DNA of 64,000 nt from Nepenthes gracilis (GCA_033239525.1 BSYO01000019.1:9840592-9904591); one strand, 5' to 3'; shown: positions 35,986 to 49,121, counted from the first letter of the stretch. The notes: generated by a model not told the origin, from the letters alone. Numbers and translations: made by a program.

Positions 35986-37339
35986 GCAGAAGGAATGATA
36001 AAAGAAGGTATTGATGCAATGCTTATGTAGCCAGTCCCCGGGGAGCTAAAGGGCCTTGTCACTATAATGGCAGTGACACATACCCTGACCCCAGCACACT
36101 ATAATGCGTCCTTTCTGCGCATCATTATGGGACATTATGGTGGCTTTACATTATCTCCACAATCAAAGCGTTTAGATGCTTTGATTGACGCGATGACTAT
36201 GTAATCCCTAAAGATGGCCCTTAGACACACCAGTTCTCAAAGGCATCACCAAGAAAATGCCACGTGACGATGGCCCATGAAACAAATGACCTTAAACATG
36301 GGTCCGCTAGCACATCCATGACCAGGCGTTGAGACAAGGGGCTTGGGTCTGAATTAGGATCAAGGCATCCAAGGCTCCTCTTGTTATGGTAGCAGAGGCC
36401 GAGTCCACAGAGAATTGAAGAATAAAGTACTCCTACCGACCATAGCCGACAATGGTGCACGAGCCGCTCGACAAGGATGGTCCCAAACATTCTCGGCACG
36501 AAGACCTGGAGCCTCCAAGAAGATTACTTTCTAGTAGAGACCAATGTGAAGAGTCGCAAGCCGACCAAAACCCAGCCCACGATTTTCCCTAGTCTCGGGC
36601 ATGCGATTGACAAGTTAGCTAGCCACAACCAACTCCCCCAAGGCCCATCTTCAAGTGATGTGATTCGATTTAGAGCCTTTGAGAGCTCTTGGGACCTTGG
36701 TTCGCTCTTGGACAACCTGCGGCTAATGGAGCCGACATGCTACTAACCTTGAATCACCTCAAGTACAGCAACACCAGACCGGCCATCCATTGCCCCAAAG
36801 GAAGCACTCACTCGGAGAACGCAAGTAACTTTGTCATTCAGGCGAGTGCGGTGCTCCCAGGTGCATCATTGCTCAGACGTAATCATCTGATCATTTCCGA
36901 CATGGAAACTCTGGGGTTGATTTGACCGCCCATCCCATGACTAGGCATCAAGGCAAACAACCACACATTGGATCCCCACAAAATTGAACTACCAAGTCAG
37001 TGGATCACTAGTAGGTCACGACTGCGTGTAGGTATTCCTGCCACCCGAAAATCATGTAACAAAGTTAGAAGTTAGGAGACATAAGGCAAGAGAAAGAGTA
37101 AAGTTCCACGGTTAAATTCATTAATTTTCTTTACATAGTACAAAACTTACATCAGTGGGCGTACATGATGAAAAAGGAAAAAAGGAGCATATGGGACAGA
37201 TATCGGGCGACACTAGTCTGACATCTTGTTTACCATGTATCAAAGTTTGATTCGTTCAAGCAAATCATTTTGCTTCCAACCTCCACTGCAACCAGCAACA
37301 AGATCACCGTTCAAAGAACCAAAAATCTCTGATACCATT
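35986..37339. other. Unclassified retroelement DNA of element H
   Basis: Moderately GC-rich DNA with no supportable coding region, probably 5' flank of the antisense gene and 3' region of element H. An A/T-rich stretch at 37100-37150 is similar in style to the region at 32935. Near 37327 lies the primer site of the next LTR. Confidence 0.4.
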
Positions 37340-38135
37340 TGTTGGTACAAAACACGGAAGGCACGGTGACCGAGCGGACAAAGCTCTCGGACAACAACAC
37401 AGAGCAGACCTCTCAGACGGATATGAAAAGTAACGATAGAAAAACGGGAGAGAACACACGAAATTTTAACGTAGAAAATCCTTCTTCAATCAAGGAAAAA
37501 ACCACGAAAGAATACACTATAAAAGGATTATTTACAAGTGTTAGCTACACAAGCTCAAACGAAAGAAAATAATCTCAAGTGTATAATCTCTCTCTAAAGT
37601 GTTTCTCACTCTATCTTTACAATAAAACTTGCCCACAGCTCTCTCAAGGCTCACTCCAAAGAAACGGCACAAGCACTCCAAATTCTTTTGGCAGCACACA
37701 CACCGTCCACTAAGTAAGGGAACACAAGCCTTGTATATATACACAATGGGCCTAGTGGACAGCCGGCCATCCTATTGGCGCTAGGGTGGTAGGACCACGC
37801 CGCCTAGGCCTACCATGACAGGCGCACGCCCGACGTGCCATTGTGACAAGCCAGTGTGGCAGGTCTGACACTTGGGAAGTTATAGCCGCCTCAACATCCA
37901 ATCAGAGTAAGTGACCAACTCACCTGCAAAACACGGCTATAACAGGCCTACGAAGATAGAGTCAATGCCTACGTTCTCAGGGTCCTCGTCCATGTCCTCA
38001 GCAACCTCTCGGACATGAAGCGTCCAATAAGTCCTCGTTCGCTTTAACAGGCTTCTCGGACCAATCATTAAAGTCCTCGTCCATTTCTCCAATTGAGTCT
38101 GCGGACATAAGTGCCACTCGGGAGTGACCCCAACA
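37340..38135 (-). repeat. Isolated LTR with primer-binding site
   Basis: On the minus strand it starts TGTTGGGGTCACTCCC and ends GTACCAACA (796 bp). Two bases later is TGGTATCAGAG (37327-37337 on plus), the initiator tRNA-Met primer site. It is thus the 5' LTR of a minus-strand element whose interior is lost to the left. It carries GAAATTTTAACGTAGAAAATCC, akin to the ATTTTACGTGAAAAACC motif of the Tat LTRs and of many plant LTRs. Confidence 0.8.
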
Positions 38136-38474
38136 GCACGCTAATTTAATCAGCAACATATAGATTTTTTTCTTTGTTTTGCTCATGCTTTTGTCATAGT
38201 TGGGGAATCTTTCTGGCATTGATTCAGTCATTTTCTCTTGCTAATTCCCCATCCCCTGACTCATGCAGTTCAAATCTTAGAGAACACACTTTCATTTTCC
38301 TTCATCCCAACCCCCTGTTGAGCAATAAAAAGGGTATTTCAACTAGTAACAAATAGTTATTGGAGATTGCAATGCATTAAAGAAAAGTGTTACTTGTCAA
38401 TTTTGCATGATTTTTTCTTTTGTTAGATTTAAAAAAATTGCTAATGCTTGTGGTCAAACTACAAAAATATGCAG

Positions 38475-38732
38475 AAGCGAGTTGCAGCAGCAGAGGAAGA
38501 AACCGAGAAGGCTCACAAACAGATTGACAAACTAAAGAGAAAATACGAAAAAGAGGTTAGTACTATGAGTCAGATGATTGAACAATATCGTTTACCAAAA
38601 CATGCATCGCAAGATGCTTATCTAAATTCCAATATGGCTGAGTATTGTCCAGGGGACATCCATCGTGTGGACGATCGATGGAAAGAAGAGTTTGAGTGGT
38701 TTTCTTCTGGTTATGATGGATGCAACATATAG
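38475..38732 (+). pseudogene. KIN-12-type kinesin, isolated C-terminal exon
   Basis: After an AG at 38474 (ATATGCAG) the frame reads KRVAAAEEETEKAHKQIDKL, a charged coiled coil, then MIEQYRLPKHAS and ends with EWFSSGYDGCNI. The coiled coil, the RLP.. segment and a C-terminus close to WFSGYDRCNI are features I associate with plant KIN-12 phragmoplast kinesins (PAKRP1/POK relatives), which organise microtubules during cytokinesis. About 85 codons remain of a protein normally above 1000 residues. Upstream there is only 340 bp before an LTR, and no motor-domain exon is seen. It is either the last exon after a huge retroelement-filled intron or a severed fragment. The copia element sits 31 bp after the stop codon. 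Confidence 0.6.
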
Positions 38733-38763
38733 GTAAGATTGAGTCGCCTATATGCTGCATCTA

Positions 38764-39062
38764 TATTAGAAAATACAGAGAATATTAGCAAATAGGAAAT
38801 ACAGTACACTTGTATATATTTTTTATTTGTTTCCTTTTATTTTTTTCCCCATTGTAATTTCCCACATTAGTTTCTTTCCTTTTTGTTTTTTCTTTTCTTT
38901 GTAATATATATTGCCTCGGAGCTCTGTATTTAACCATAAGGCAGAATGAATAAACTTGCTTGCGTTCGCCTCCTTCATCATTACATCGTTCTCTCTCTCT
39001 GAGCTCGTCGGTGCCGACGCTCAGCAATCCTTCTTCTCCTTCGCCTGCCGTCGAACTTTACA
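38764..39062 (+). repeat. Copia 5' LTR
   Basis: 299 bp, starting TATTAG rather than TGTTAG and ending TTTACA. It contains T-rich stretches, TAATATATATTGCC and the transcript-start-like GTATTTAACCATAAGG. Confidence 0.95.
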
Positions 39063-39074
39063 TGGTATCAGAGA

Positions 39075-40274
39075 ATGGCGTCTCCACCATCCTTGCCCGA
39101 ATCCACATCAAACACAACTAACCCGTCCGCTACCTCTTCGCACGAACAGATGCGACTTCAAACCCTCACAGACCTCACAAATCTCTTCAGATTGGAAATC
39201 GGTGACAACTCGGCCATCACTCTGGTCGCCGATTTACTCATCGCCGACAACTACGCCACCTGGTCCAGAGCCATGCGTCGAGCCTTGCGAGCCAAAAATA
39301 AGATTCAGTTCATCGAGGGCACTATTCACAAGCCGAGTGACTCAAGCGATCCCATATTTGAGATTTCGGGGCGTTGCAACGATATGGTGGTCTCCTGGAT
39401 CCAAAACTCGGTTAGCCCATCGATCAAAGCTAGCGTCGTCTTCGTCGATGATGCCTTCGAGCTTTGGAATGAGCTTCGCGACCGGTTTACCCAACAGAAC
39501 GGGCCAAGGATTTTTCAATTAAAGAAATCGTTGGCTGGGCTGATGCAAGAACAAGACCCGGTGAGCGTGTACTACGGTAAGCTTAAAAATTTGTGGGATG
39601 AACTCTTGATTTATGATCCTCTTCCAAGTTGTGATTGCGGCAAGATGAAATCATTTGCTGACAAATACCAACGAGATTGTGTTATACAATTTTTGATGGG
39701 CTTAAATGATTTTTATTCTAATGCCCGAGACCAAATTATGATGATGGACCCCCTTCCCTCTGTTAACCGAGTATTCTCGGTCATCCAACAGCAAGAACAG
39801 CAGCATCACATGCTATCTGTGGCCCAGAATTTGAACACAGTGGCCTTAACTGCCAAACGGAACCCCAGCTCTTTCAAAAACAATGTGAAACCTAATATCA
39901 AGAAGGACAGGCCCTTCTGCGTTTATTGTAAAATTGCTGGACATTCTGTCCAGCAATGATTCAAAATTGGTAATCTCGATGCGCCCGTTTGCTCCCACTG
40001 CCACAAAACTGGGCATGTTGTTGAAAAGTGTTATCTATTGCATGGTTTTCCCCCTAATCATAAGGCCCACGGCAGAACTGGGAATATCACTTCCTCTGCC
40101 AATTTATCAAGCTTCAAGCACCATACTGACCGAGAAGGAACCCCTGATGATAGTGTTGCATTGACCAAAGACCAATTTAACCAACTCATGGAGTTGATTC
40201 AATCTAAGAATGCTGCTGCCAAGACAGGGCAGCATATGTTCGACCCAATGAACGAAAGCCAAAAAGGCTGCTAA
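39075..40274 (+). pseudogene. Copia gag with a stop in the first zinc knuckle
   Basis: It starts at the ATG 12 bp after the LTR. The gag domain includes DNYATWSRAMRRALRAKNK, SWIQNSVSPSIKASV and LWNELRDRFTQQNGPRIFQL, typical of plant copia gag. At the first CCHC knuckle (CVYCKIAGHSVQQ) a TGA at 39957-39959 replaces the fourth ligand. Reading through, a second knuckle (CSHCHKTGHVVEKC) is intact. The frame then closes at 40272-40274; one extra base in an A run just upstream (about 40260-40266) explains the shift to the pol frame. Confidence 0.9.
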
Positions 40275-40275
40275 C

Positions 40276-43200
40276 ATGACTAGTAATGTCCTCCCTATTT
40301 GTTCCTTACATAACTTCTGTGATAATAGTCGACAAGCATGGATTCTGGATACTGGGGCAACCGATCACATGATATGTGATCCTTCATTATATACTCATCC
40401 CAAGGTCCAGATTTCATACTCTATCAAACTTTTGGATGGAAGTAAAGCATCTGTTTCTCATATTGGAAACATTAGACTTACAAATAAACTAATGTTGCAC
40501 AATGTGCTTTGTGTTCCTTCATTCACTTTTAATTTGGTTTCCGTTAAATGGCTAATTGATACACTTAATTGCGGTATGTTTTTCTTTTCTAACATCTGCT
40601 TGATTCAGGACCTTGTTACTTGGACAACGATTAGAATGGGTGAAGAGAAAAGTAATTTATATTATCTAATGAATAAGAAAGTTGATCCCAATTCTCTACA
40701 GAGCCTTCTCTCCAATTTTTGCAAGGAGCCTTCGGTTAATGTTGCTTCATCGCCTTCTAATCTATGGTATTCTCGATTAGGTCACATTTCATATTCTAGG
40801 ATGAAACTAATAAACGACCCCTTTGTAAAAGGAGCAATGCATTCAATTAATGATAATCCCTGTTCTATTTGTCACATGGCCAAGCAGCGTCGCCTTCCCT
40901 TTTCTCCCAGTGGTCATAAGTCACACACCTTATTCGACGTGGTGCATTGTGACTTATGGAGACCATGTTCCGAGGTATCTTATGATGGATATAAATATTT
41001 TTTGACTATCGTTGATGATGCATCCAGAAGTACCTGGATTTACCTGTTGAAATAAAAATCGGATACAAAATTGTGCTTGGAAGCTTTCTATAATCTAGTT
41101 GCCGCACAATTCAATGTCAAAATCAAGGTAATTCGTAGCGATAATGACACAGAATTCAGATTGGGAGATTTTTACAGAAAAACAGGTGTTATTCACCAAC
41201 GTAGTTGTGTGGAAACACCATAGCAAAACGGTGTTGTTGAACGCAAACACCAACATTTATTAAATGTCGCTAGAGCTATTAAATTTCAATCAGGACTTCC
41301 TTTAAAATTTTGGAGTGATTGTATACTTACTGCTACCCACATCATCAATAGAATTCCCACTCCAATACTCGCAAATAAAACTCCATATGAAATTCTATTT
41401 GGAGTCAAACCCAACTACGCCAACCTCCGCATATTTGGATGCTTATGCTTTGCTTCCACCATCTCCTAAGGTCGTACTAAATTCGATCCCAGAAGTAGAA
41501 AATACGCCTTCTTAGGCTATCCTTTTGGTGTCAAAGGCTACAAATTAATTGACTTAAATAGCCATGCCATTTTTAATTCAAGAGATGTGATTTTTCATGA
41601 AAATATATTCCCCTTTCAAAACGACAGCATTGACCAAAGCTCCAATATTCAACCCGATGCACCCTCATTAGATCTACCTAATACTTATAACGAACAATTA
41701 TGGCAAACACAACTGACGTCAACAAATTTATATGATTCTGGTTCGAATCCTGTTGTTGAAACTGTGACCGAAAATAATGAAGAAATTCCCACCGTTTCTG
41801 TCAATCAGGACCAGGAACAACTAATCGACGATCATTCCGAACCAAATGAATCGAATGATACCCAGTCAACTACAATTAGTCAAATACCCGTTCGAAGAAC
41901 CACTAGAATTCGCAAAGCGCCCGAATACCTGAAAGAATTTCACTGTCATCAAGTATCTCAAACTTCGCCTACTAAACCCAACGTACAAACATCTCCAGGG
42001 AAACCGTACCCCATTGAAAATCACGTATCATACCAAAAATTATCTCCCTCCTTTGGGCATTTTTCAGCCACCATAACATCTCACAGTGAACCACAAACAT
42101 ATGCCCAAGCCATTCGTGATGAAAAATGGCGTGAAGCCATTGAAAATGAATTGAACGCTTTAGAGCAAAATAAGACATGGATCATTACTGCCTTGCCCCC
42201 TGGCAAGAAAACTATTGGCTGTCGATATGTCTTTAAATTGAAGTTCAATAGTGATGGAAGCATTGAGAGATACAAATATAGATTAGTCGCAAAGGGATAT
42301 ACGCAACAAGAAGGGATAGACTATCATGAAACTTTTTTCCCTGTTGCCAAATTAACTACTGTTCGATATCTCTTAGCAATTGCGGCCATTAAAGGGTGGC
42401 ACCTGTACTATTTTGATGTTAACAATGCCTTCTTACATGGGGGTTTAAATGAAGAGATCTATATGCAGAAACCCCCCGGATACAATAAAGAAAAACCGAA
42501 TCAAGATTGCAGACTGTTAAAAAGCATATAAGGCCTCAAACAGGCCTCTAGGCAGTGGTACTCCAAGCTATCTACATCCCTGATTACTTTTGGCTTCACC
42601 CAATCCAAAGCTGATTATAACCTCTTTACCAAACAAGATGATCAATCCTTTACAGTGCTACTTGTGTACGTTGATGATATTATTGTGGCAAGTAGTTGTT
42701 TGGCTTCTGTTCATTCTGTTAAATCATACCTCAATCGTGCCTCCAAAATTAAAGATATCGGTGTTTTACGATATTTTCTTGGGATAGAAGTTGCACGTTC
42801 ATCAACGGGCATCCATATATGTCAACAAAAACATGCTCTTGATATTTTAGCAGATTCAGGTTCCCTTGGTTCAAAACCCCTTAGACTCCCAATGGATCAA
42901 AATGTTAAACTGAGTAAAGAAACTGGGACTGTTTTACAAGATCCTAGCGTCTACCGAAGACTGATTGGGAGGCTCCTCTATCTGACAGTCACAAGACCCG
43001 ATATATGTTACGCCGTCCATATTTTAAGTCAATTCATGACTCGGCCAACGTCTAGTCACATGAATGCAGCTTATCAAGTTCTGCGATACCTCAAACAGAA
43101 TCCGGGGCAAGGTATATTATTTTCTTCCACCTCTAACATTCAACTTCGAGCTTTTTGTGATGCAGATTGGGCTTCATGCCCCGACACTCAAAGATCCATT

Positions 43201-43635
43201 ACCGGCTACTGTACATTCATTGGGAACTCTCTTATCTCCTGGAAGTGCAAGAAACAATCGGTGGTTTCTCGCTCCTCTGCGGAAGCAGAATATTGATCCA
43301 CGACTACCACTTGCTGCGAACTTTCTTGGCTGCGTTATATCTTACGCGATTTGTGGATATCACACTCTCACGCCGCTGACCTATATTGCGACAATCAAGC
43401 TGCTCTGCACATATCCACCAATCCCGTTTTCCATGAACGGACCAAACACATTGAGCTGGACTGTCATTTGGTTCGTGATAAGATTCAAGACGGAAGTATT
43501 CGGACTCACTTTGTGACTACGCATAATCAACTTGCCGATATGTTCACCAAGATATTACCCGCACATCGTTTGGAGATTCACTTATCCAAACTGGGCATAC
43601 TCAATATATATGCTCCATCTTGCAGGGGGTATTAG
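40276..43635 (+). pseudogene. Copia pol: protease, integrase, RT, RNase H, with five stops
   Basis: The whole pol stays in one frame, broken only by stops at 41053 (TAA), 41221 (TAG), 41467 (TAA), 42529 (TAA) and 43294 (TGA). Protease has WILDTGATDHM. The pre-integrase domain has LWYSRLGHISYSRMK and CSICHMAKQRR. The integrase core has HCDLWRPC, IRSDNDTEF and [13 protein letters not shown] has FDVNNAFLHGGLNEEIYMQ and LLVYVDDIIVAS with an intact YVDD. RNase H has AFCDADWASCPDTQRS and [11 protein letters not shown]. The normal stop is the TAG formed by the first bases of the 3' LTR. Three stops can be single C-to-T changes (CAG, CAA or CGA to stop), by inference. Confidence 0.92.
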
Positions 43636-43928
43636 AAAATACAGAGAATATTAGCAAATAGGAAATACCGTACACTTGTATATATTTTTTATTTGTTTCC
43701 TTTTATTTTTTTTCCCGTTGTAATTTCCCACTTTAGTTTCTTTCCTTTTTGTTTTTTCTTTTCTTTGTAATATATATTGCCTCGGAGCTCTGTATTTAAC
43801 CATAAGGCAGAATGAATAAACTTGCTTGCGTCCGCCTCCTTCATCATTACATCGTTCTCTCTCTCTGAGCTCGTCGGTGCCGACGCTCAGCAATCCTTCT
43901 TCTCCTTCGCCTGCCGTCGAACTTTACA
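43630..43928 (+). repeat. Copia 3' LTR
   Basis: 299 bp, the same TATTAG...TTTACA ends as the 5' LTR, with about five differences. It is preceded by the purine tract GCAGGGGG. Confidence 0.95.
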
Positions 43929-46900
43929 ATCTATGTAATAGCATATAGTGAAATTGTCAAAAATATTATTTTCCTAATGATTTGTGTCAATTTATCACAC
44001 TGTTAATTTGAGTTAGTTTTCTTCTGCATACCGTAAAATTGAGTCTTTTTCATTGATTTTGAACTTTTTGACCAAATTGGAGATAATCTGTTGTCTGGGA
44101 CCCATATGTGTTGCTGAATTTGATTGGTATGGCACATTACTAGTGAATGTATTTGCCAAAACATGATTTTAAGTGCCAATTAGCATTCCAAGTACCAGAA
44201 CTTGAGAAGAAAAATCCAAACCGGTAAACATGATTTGCCTGGAAACTGTTCGCCGTGTCTTAGCTGGTCGTGATCTTTAATATATTTTTGTCTTCTTCTA
44301 TCTGAACAACATGAAACACAGAGTTGGATTTAAATGGTCCATTTCATCGCTCAGCTTGGATGGCATTGACTAGGGTGGAGCCCTTTTTAGTAGATGCTGT
44401 GAACCTTACGAAGATCCATAAACAAACAGGGAAATCTCTTGTTTTTAGTGTAATTCTTAGATAATCTCTCTAAGAAACTAACTTCAAATAAATTCGTGCC
44501 ATCCTAAGCTTATCTTATTACCACATTTCTCTTGTTTTTGAAGGTTTGCTTTTGTTAGCTTTTGAAAAAAAGTTTTTTTTTTTTTTTTAAGAAAACCTAA
44601 TTGAAGCCTTTTATAAGTTACGGATTTTTTACCCCTAACTTCTATAATATAAATATATATCCAAAAGTGAATTTAGGAGGAGTTACAAATTAAGCACCCC
44701 AAACCCAAGATCTTTCATCATTTATTGATTTGGCTGTCAGTGTCTATCGAAAAGGGGACAGGCTGATCAGAGGAGCATGCCATGCCCATTTGCCCGTTTG
44801 TGTCATGTAGGCATCGATGGAAGGGTGACTGTCCACACATCTCCCGACTCTGATTTAAGAGGGCTGTTGTGTCATGGAGACCATAAAGCAGTAGGGTTGT
44901 GCCTCTGTCTTCACTATCTTTTTATCTTTCCTTGGCTGTGGACGTCCATTTCTGGCAGAGTCAAAGTGAGTATTTTTATTTTAACAGCTCAGAACGACCG
45001 AGGATTATAATATAGGTTTAACATATTTCATCGTGCTTAGCCATTAAGTTGTTAAGGTAAAATCTGTACCGACAACAATACAACAAAGAATAAAAAATAA
45101 AACAGCTGCTGATTTGCAAGTAGTAAAAATTTCACAGCCCTGGCCACTTACTTTTCAAAAAATACAATCGAGATTCTGTGTCCCTATGATCGGTATGTTT
45201 TTATGTTATATTGGATAGCTGTGTTTTGCTTGTAACTTGTCTTCCCACCGTTATTAATCCTAAAATATCACAGAAAACTGTGAAAATAATATTACCCGAT
45301 TATTGAAGAATACTAGAAATGTTTGTACACTTCAAAGGATTGACCAGCAGCTGCAGATCTGTCATAGATAGTGCCAAGTATGCTTCCTTTCTTCGTAGAA
45401 TATAAACCATGAACTATGATGAAATATTTTACAAGCTTGATATTATCTAAGAAAAATAAAAATAATATGTCTATTAAGCTTTCAGGCTAGGCTTCTTTCT
45501 GTCCGAATATTTGCTTTAGGAGATATATTCCGTTACTAGCTTCGTCTCATACAATTTTTGTCATTGAGAATGTATCTCAAAAGGATGATGAAGCTTTTTA
45601 ATTATGAGTAAAAGATTACATTTTTATTCAACTAATATGAGATAATAATGTACTCCCACAAGTAATCTCCCAGTAAATGGTGATTATATTTCTATATTGG
45701 GATGCTAATATGAATTTTTATAGACAATACGACCAGTGATATGTACCGTGAAAACAAATCCGACTTAAAAAAGTTTTGGATGTGTTTTTAAATTAAAAAA
45801 TTCGGATTCTACTCAACAAAAGCACGTGGTCGACCAGATGCGATTAAAACTTTATAATTTATTATTTGATATTCAAATTAATAATCGCACTAATCAAACT
45901 AAGGCGAAAAAAGAAGTTTAAAAATGAGTATAATAATGGGTTTTGGAAAATCTGCTCTATGCCCTAGGAATGGTTTTTGTTAGAATGTACTTAGATAAGT
46001 AAGATCTTTCTAAATCCTGAAATACGTAAATTTTAAGTATAAAATTTGTCTCTTTACTCAACAAATGTGAAATAATTTACTAAAATTATAATATCAAAAT
46101 AATGATGAAAATGAATGAAAAGATAAATTTTGGTTCAAGATAAATTAGGCCCACCTATGTTGTGGGCCATGCTAGTCGCAGAATGGTCTATATTTGATGC
46201 AATAACTTAGCGCCTCACAGACTAAGTGGCCCGAAGAAATATTTGGCACAAGCAATTGTTGGGATTTTGTTTACTATTGAGACAAGGAGGATGCAACGGA
46301 GCTATCTCTATTTAAGAGGGCAAATGGGGCTTTGAAAATGACATTGTAGATAATGTCCCAATATCAAGAGGGATGGAAACCAAAAAAAAAAAAGAATTCA
46401 CTTCATCATTTTATTGCATTTTATGTCCTTTTGATATTATCTAAGGACATGAACATACTATTGATCTAATTTTATACTTCTAATTTAAATTCTGACAAAC
46501 ATATCATATCGGGGATACGATCAGATTGTTAGGACTAAATGAGTAAATAAATATAGTATCGTAGATTAAAGCATAGTTTAATTATATCGTCAATGAACTT
46601 GTTAGATTTTAGGACAAATTAAATTATAGTATGGCTTTTTCACAAGAAAAAATAATACTTTAGTAGTGACCGAAGAATATTATATCACCACCGAATAGGC
46701 ATAATATCATTTATAGTAAATAAAAATTTTAAGTCCTACTGTGTAAAAAATACCAACTGATTTATAATAGACACACATATATTTATTAACTCTAGTAACG
46801 TCAAAGCTACATCGAAGATAAGTACGTATGCTGGTGATTGAATCCTTTAATTAATTAGGGCATCGCTTGCTTATAAACTTACTAGTAATCGGTAAAAAGG

Positions 46901-49090
46901 AAGAGGGTGATACTCAAGCTTGGAGAAACTACAAATCCGCAAAGATCAAATGCATTCCACGTTATCATTACGAACATATTTATTGATCTTTTTATCAATC
47001 CCGACTCTGTGAAGTTTTTTATTTATCCCGACTCTGTGAAGTTTTTTATTTGTACTACATTATTATTCACAATTTTTGCAACTTAACTAATGTTTGGCCC
47101 GTCTAAATAATTGCTCACCTCACAAATTTGGCACATTATTGGGAGTATGATTTAAAGTATAGTTGGGTTAAACATCACAATCAAAGTGACCGTAGAGATT
47201 CTCGAAATACTGACCACTTTATGGCAATAATATGAAGGATCCGTAAAGTAGGTCTTTCTACTTTACTGGAGATCATAGAGTCTAATTAATTTAATCACAA
47301 GATTTCCCTTAATCAAAGGCACCAATCATCATGCAAAGTTTTCTTTAATTGCTGCTTCTAGTAAGTTATATAAATATACATACAGCGAAGGATATGGTGG
47401 TTCATCTAATATTACTTTGGGGGACGATAATATTGATGTGGCCAATAGCAAGAGGACACGCATCTCTCCTTTTTTTTTTAATGGTAATATTTATGCCAAG
47501 TACAGTGTCACACATGTCTAGATCCAACTACAAAATTTCCAAGCAAGACTTGGACCTTGGTTAATTAATTAAAGCAGCATTTGATATGTCCCTATGAATC
47601 TGTAACTACTTACAGCCAAGTCTGTTCAAACAAGTTATCAAGGGAAGATACTTAATCTATATTATCTGCACAGCACTTCTCCCGTACATCACATGTAGTA
47701 TATATATTAACATATTTTTCGATATTACCACCCCAAATGTGTACAGATATTAAAAAAAAAAAAAAACACATTTCATTATTGGAGTTGAGTGCAAAGATAT
47801 AAAATACTTTTTCGACGCTTAAACTTGTAGAATCACTAATAGAGCTCATAAGTCCTGCCAATCTTTCGATTATATCGCTATTTAGTTTCACTTCACTTGA
47901 TTTAACTTCTTTAAATTAATAGGAGATCATCCTTTTTATATAGGAATACTATATCCTTAAACAAATTACTTAAATTTTTCTATCATTATTTACTATAGAT
48001 TGCTAAAATTTATATACTTAATATATCCTCTTTATTTATTTATTTTTATTTTATAGGAAATTTATAGAATCATACAAAAAATTAATCTGCCTATTTATAT
48101 ATTTTTTGTACAACTATGTTACATATATAGGCATATTTTATCCATGTGACATGTTAGCATTACGTATAACCGTCATATTTATTGGCAATCCGTGAGATAG
48201 TAGGTTTTCTCCAACCCTAGTACTATAAGCCTCAAGATGCACTATTATCCTTCCTCTAATATTTCCTTTCTTAAACTCTAATATTGGCCAAGACATATGA
48301 TGGTCTTGGGTTTCTTAAAAAAATTTAAAAGCCTCACCTGTTATATGTAAAAATTAAGTGACAACCACACCTTGGCTTGTTAATTGATAAGTTACTTGCA
48401 AAACTAGGTAAAAGATAACAAGGGTAAAAGATTGTGAAAATTTTATGTTTGAAAACTTAGGAGAAAAGAACACAATCAGTTAACATCTGCTTTAATTGTG
48501 GCCTTTCATTAACCAGCTGCAAGAAAATGACCCTGCAGCTGTGCATAAGTGTATTTCCCTGTTTCCACTTGCTTTTGTGGACTTGTAAATTAAACACGTA
48601 TGATGAAATAAATTTCCAACGCGGTTATTTGAACATTACGGATTTGAATGGCAAAATTAGTTTTTTTTTTATAGTAAAATTATATATATCCAAATATTTT
48701 TAGCTTTTACACTATAAAAACCTCATGCGTGCGTTTTAATATTTAAAAGCACGGTGGATATTGATGTGGGCTACACCACATGCATTTTACACACAACCTC
48801 AATTGAGAGGGGTCCCCTCCATGTGAACACACACCATCCATCCCAACTGTTCTTTCTATCTCTATCAATAAAACAATTTGTGTGAAATGAGTCTTTTAAT
48901 TTTACCTAAATAATGTATTCTTGATAACAGAAAAAATGATTTTCTTCTTCACATAATGCTATATTTTTTCTACGTCAATTTCAAAAAATCGTAATGTGTT
49001 GAGATAACGTTAAATGTTGAGTATTAAATAACCCAAAAATACATATTAAAAAAAATTGTGATAAATGAGCCTAAATTAAGGAGGGAAAAA

Positions 49091-49092
<2 letters not shown>

Positions 49093-49121
<29 letters not shown>
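49093..49121. repeat. (TA)n microsatellite
   Basis: About 14 TA units without interruption. Confidence 0.95.

Larger units (their letters stand above)
25872..37339 (+). mobile_element. Tat-like element H, carrying solo LTRs B, C and D
   Basis: If B, C and D are removed, a plus-strand element remains. Its 5' LTR is about 25872-26108 plus 28860-29077 (about 455 bp, ending GTTGTCA). It is followed across C by TTAGTACCGTCTATGAAAA, the Tat-type primer region, then gag-like sequence from 30754. An antisense gene (32935-35985, minus) follows. I find no protease, RT or integrase, so it was probably non-autonomous. The right limit and 3' LTR are not identified; 37340 is taken because another LTR begins there. 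The LTR start is inferred from TG only. Confidence 0.6.
38764..43928 (+). mobile_element. Young Ty1/copia retrotransposon with broken frames
   Basis: It has 299-bp LTRs (38764-39062, 43630-43928), an adjacent TGGTATCAGAGA primer site (39063-39074), gag, pol in the copia order protease-integrase-RT-RNase H, and a GCAGGGGG polypurine tract before the 3' LTR. The target duplication is ATCTA (38759-38763, 43929-43933). The LTRs differ at about five positions, so the insertion is recent on a plant scale. Gag and pol carry stops and one frameshift, so this copy is not autonomous. It lies immediately downstream of the kinesin exon. Confidence 0.96.

Noticed and set aside
44777..45010. 77-codon plus-strand frame
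   Set aside because: No recognisable motif and no neighbouring exon.
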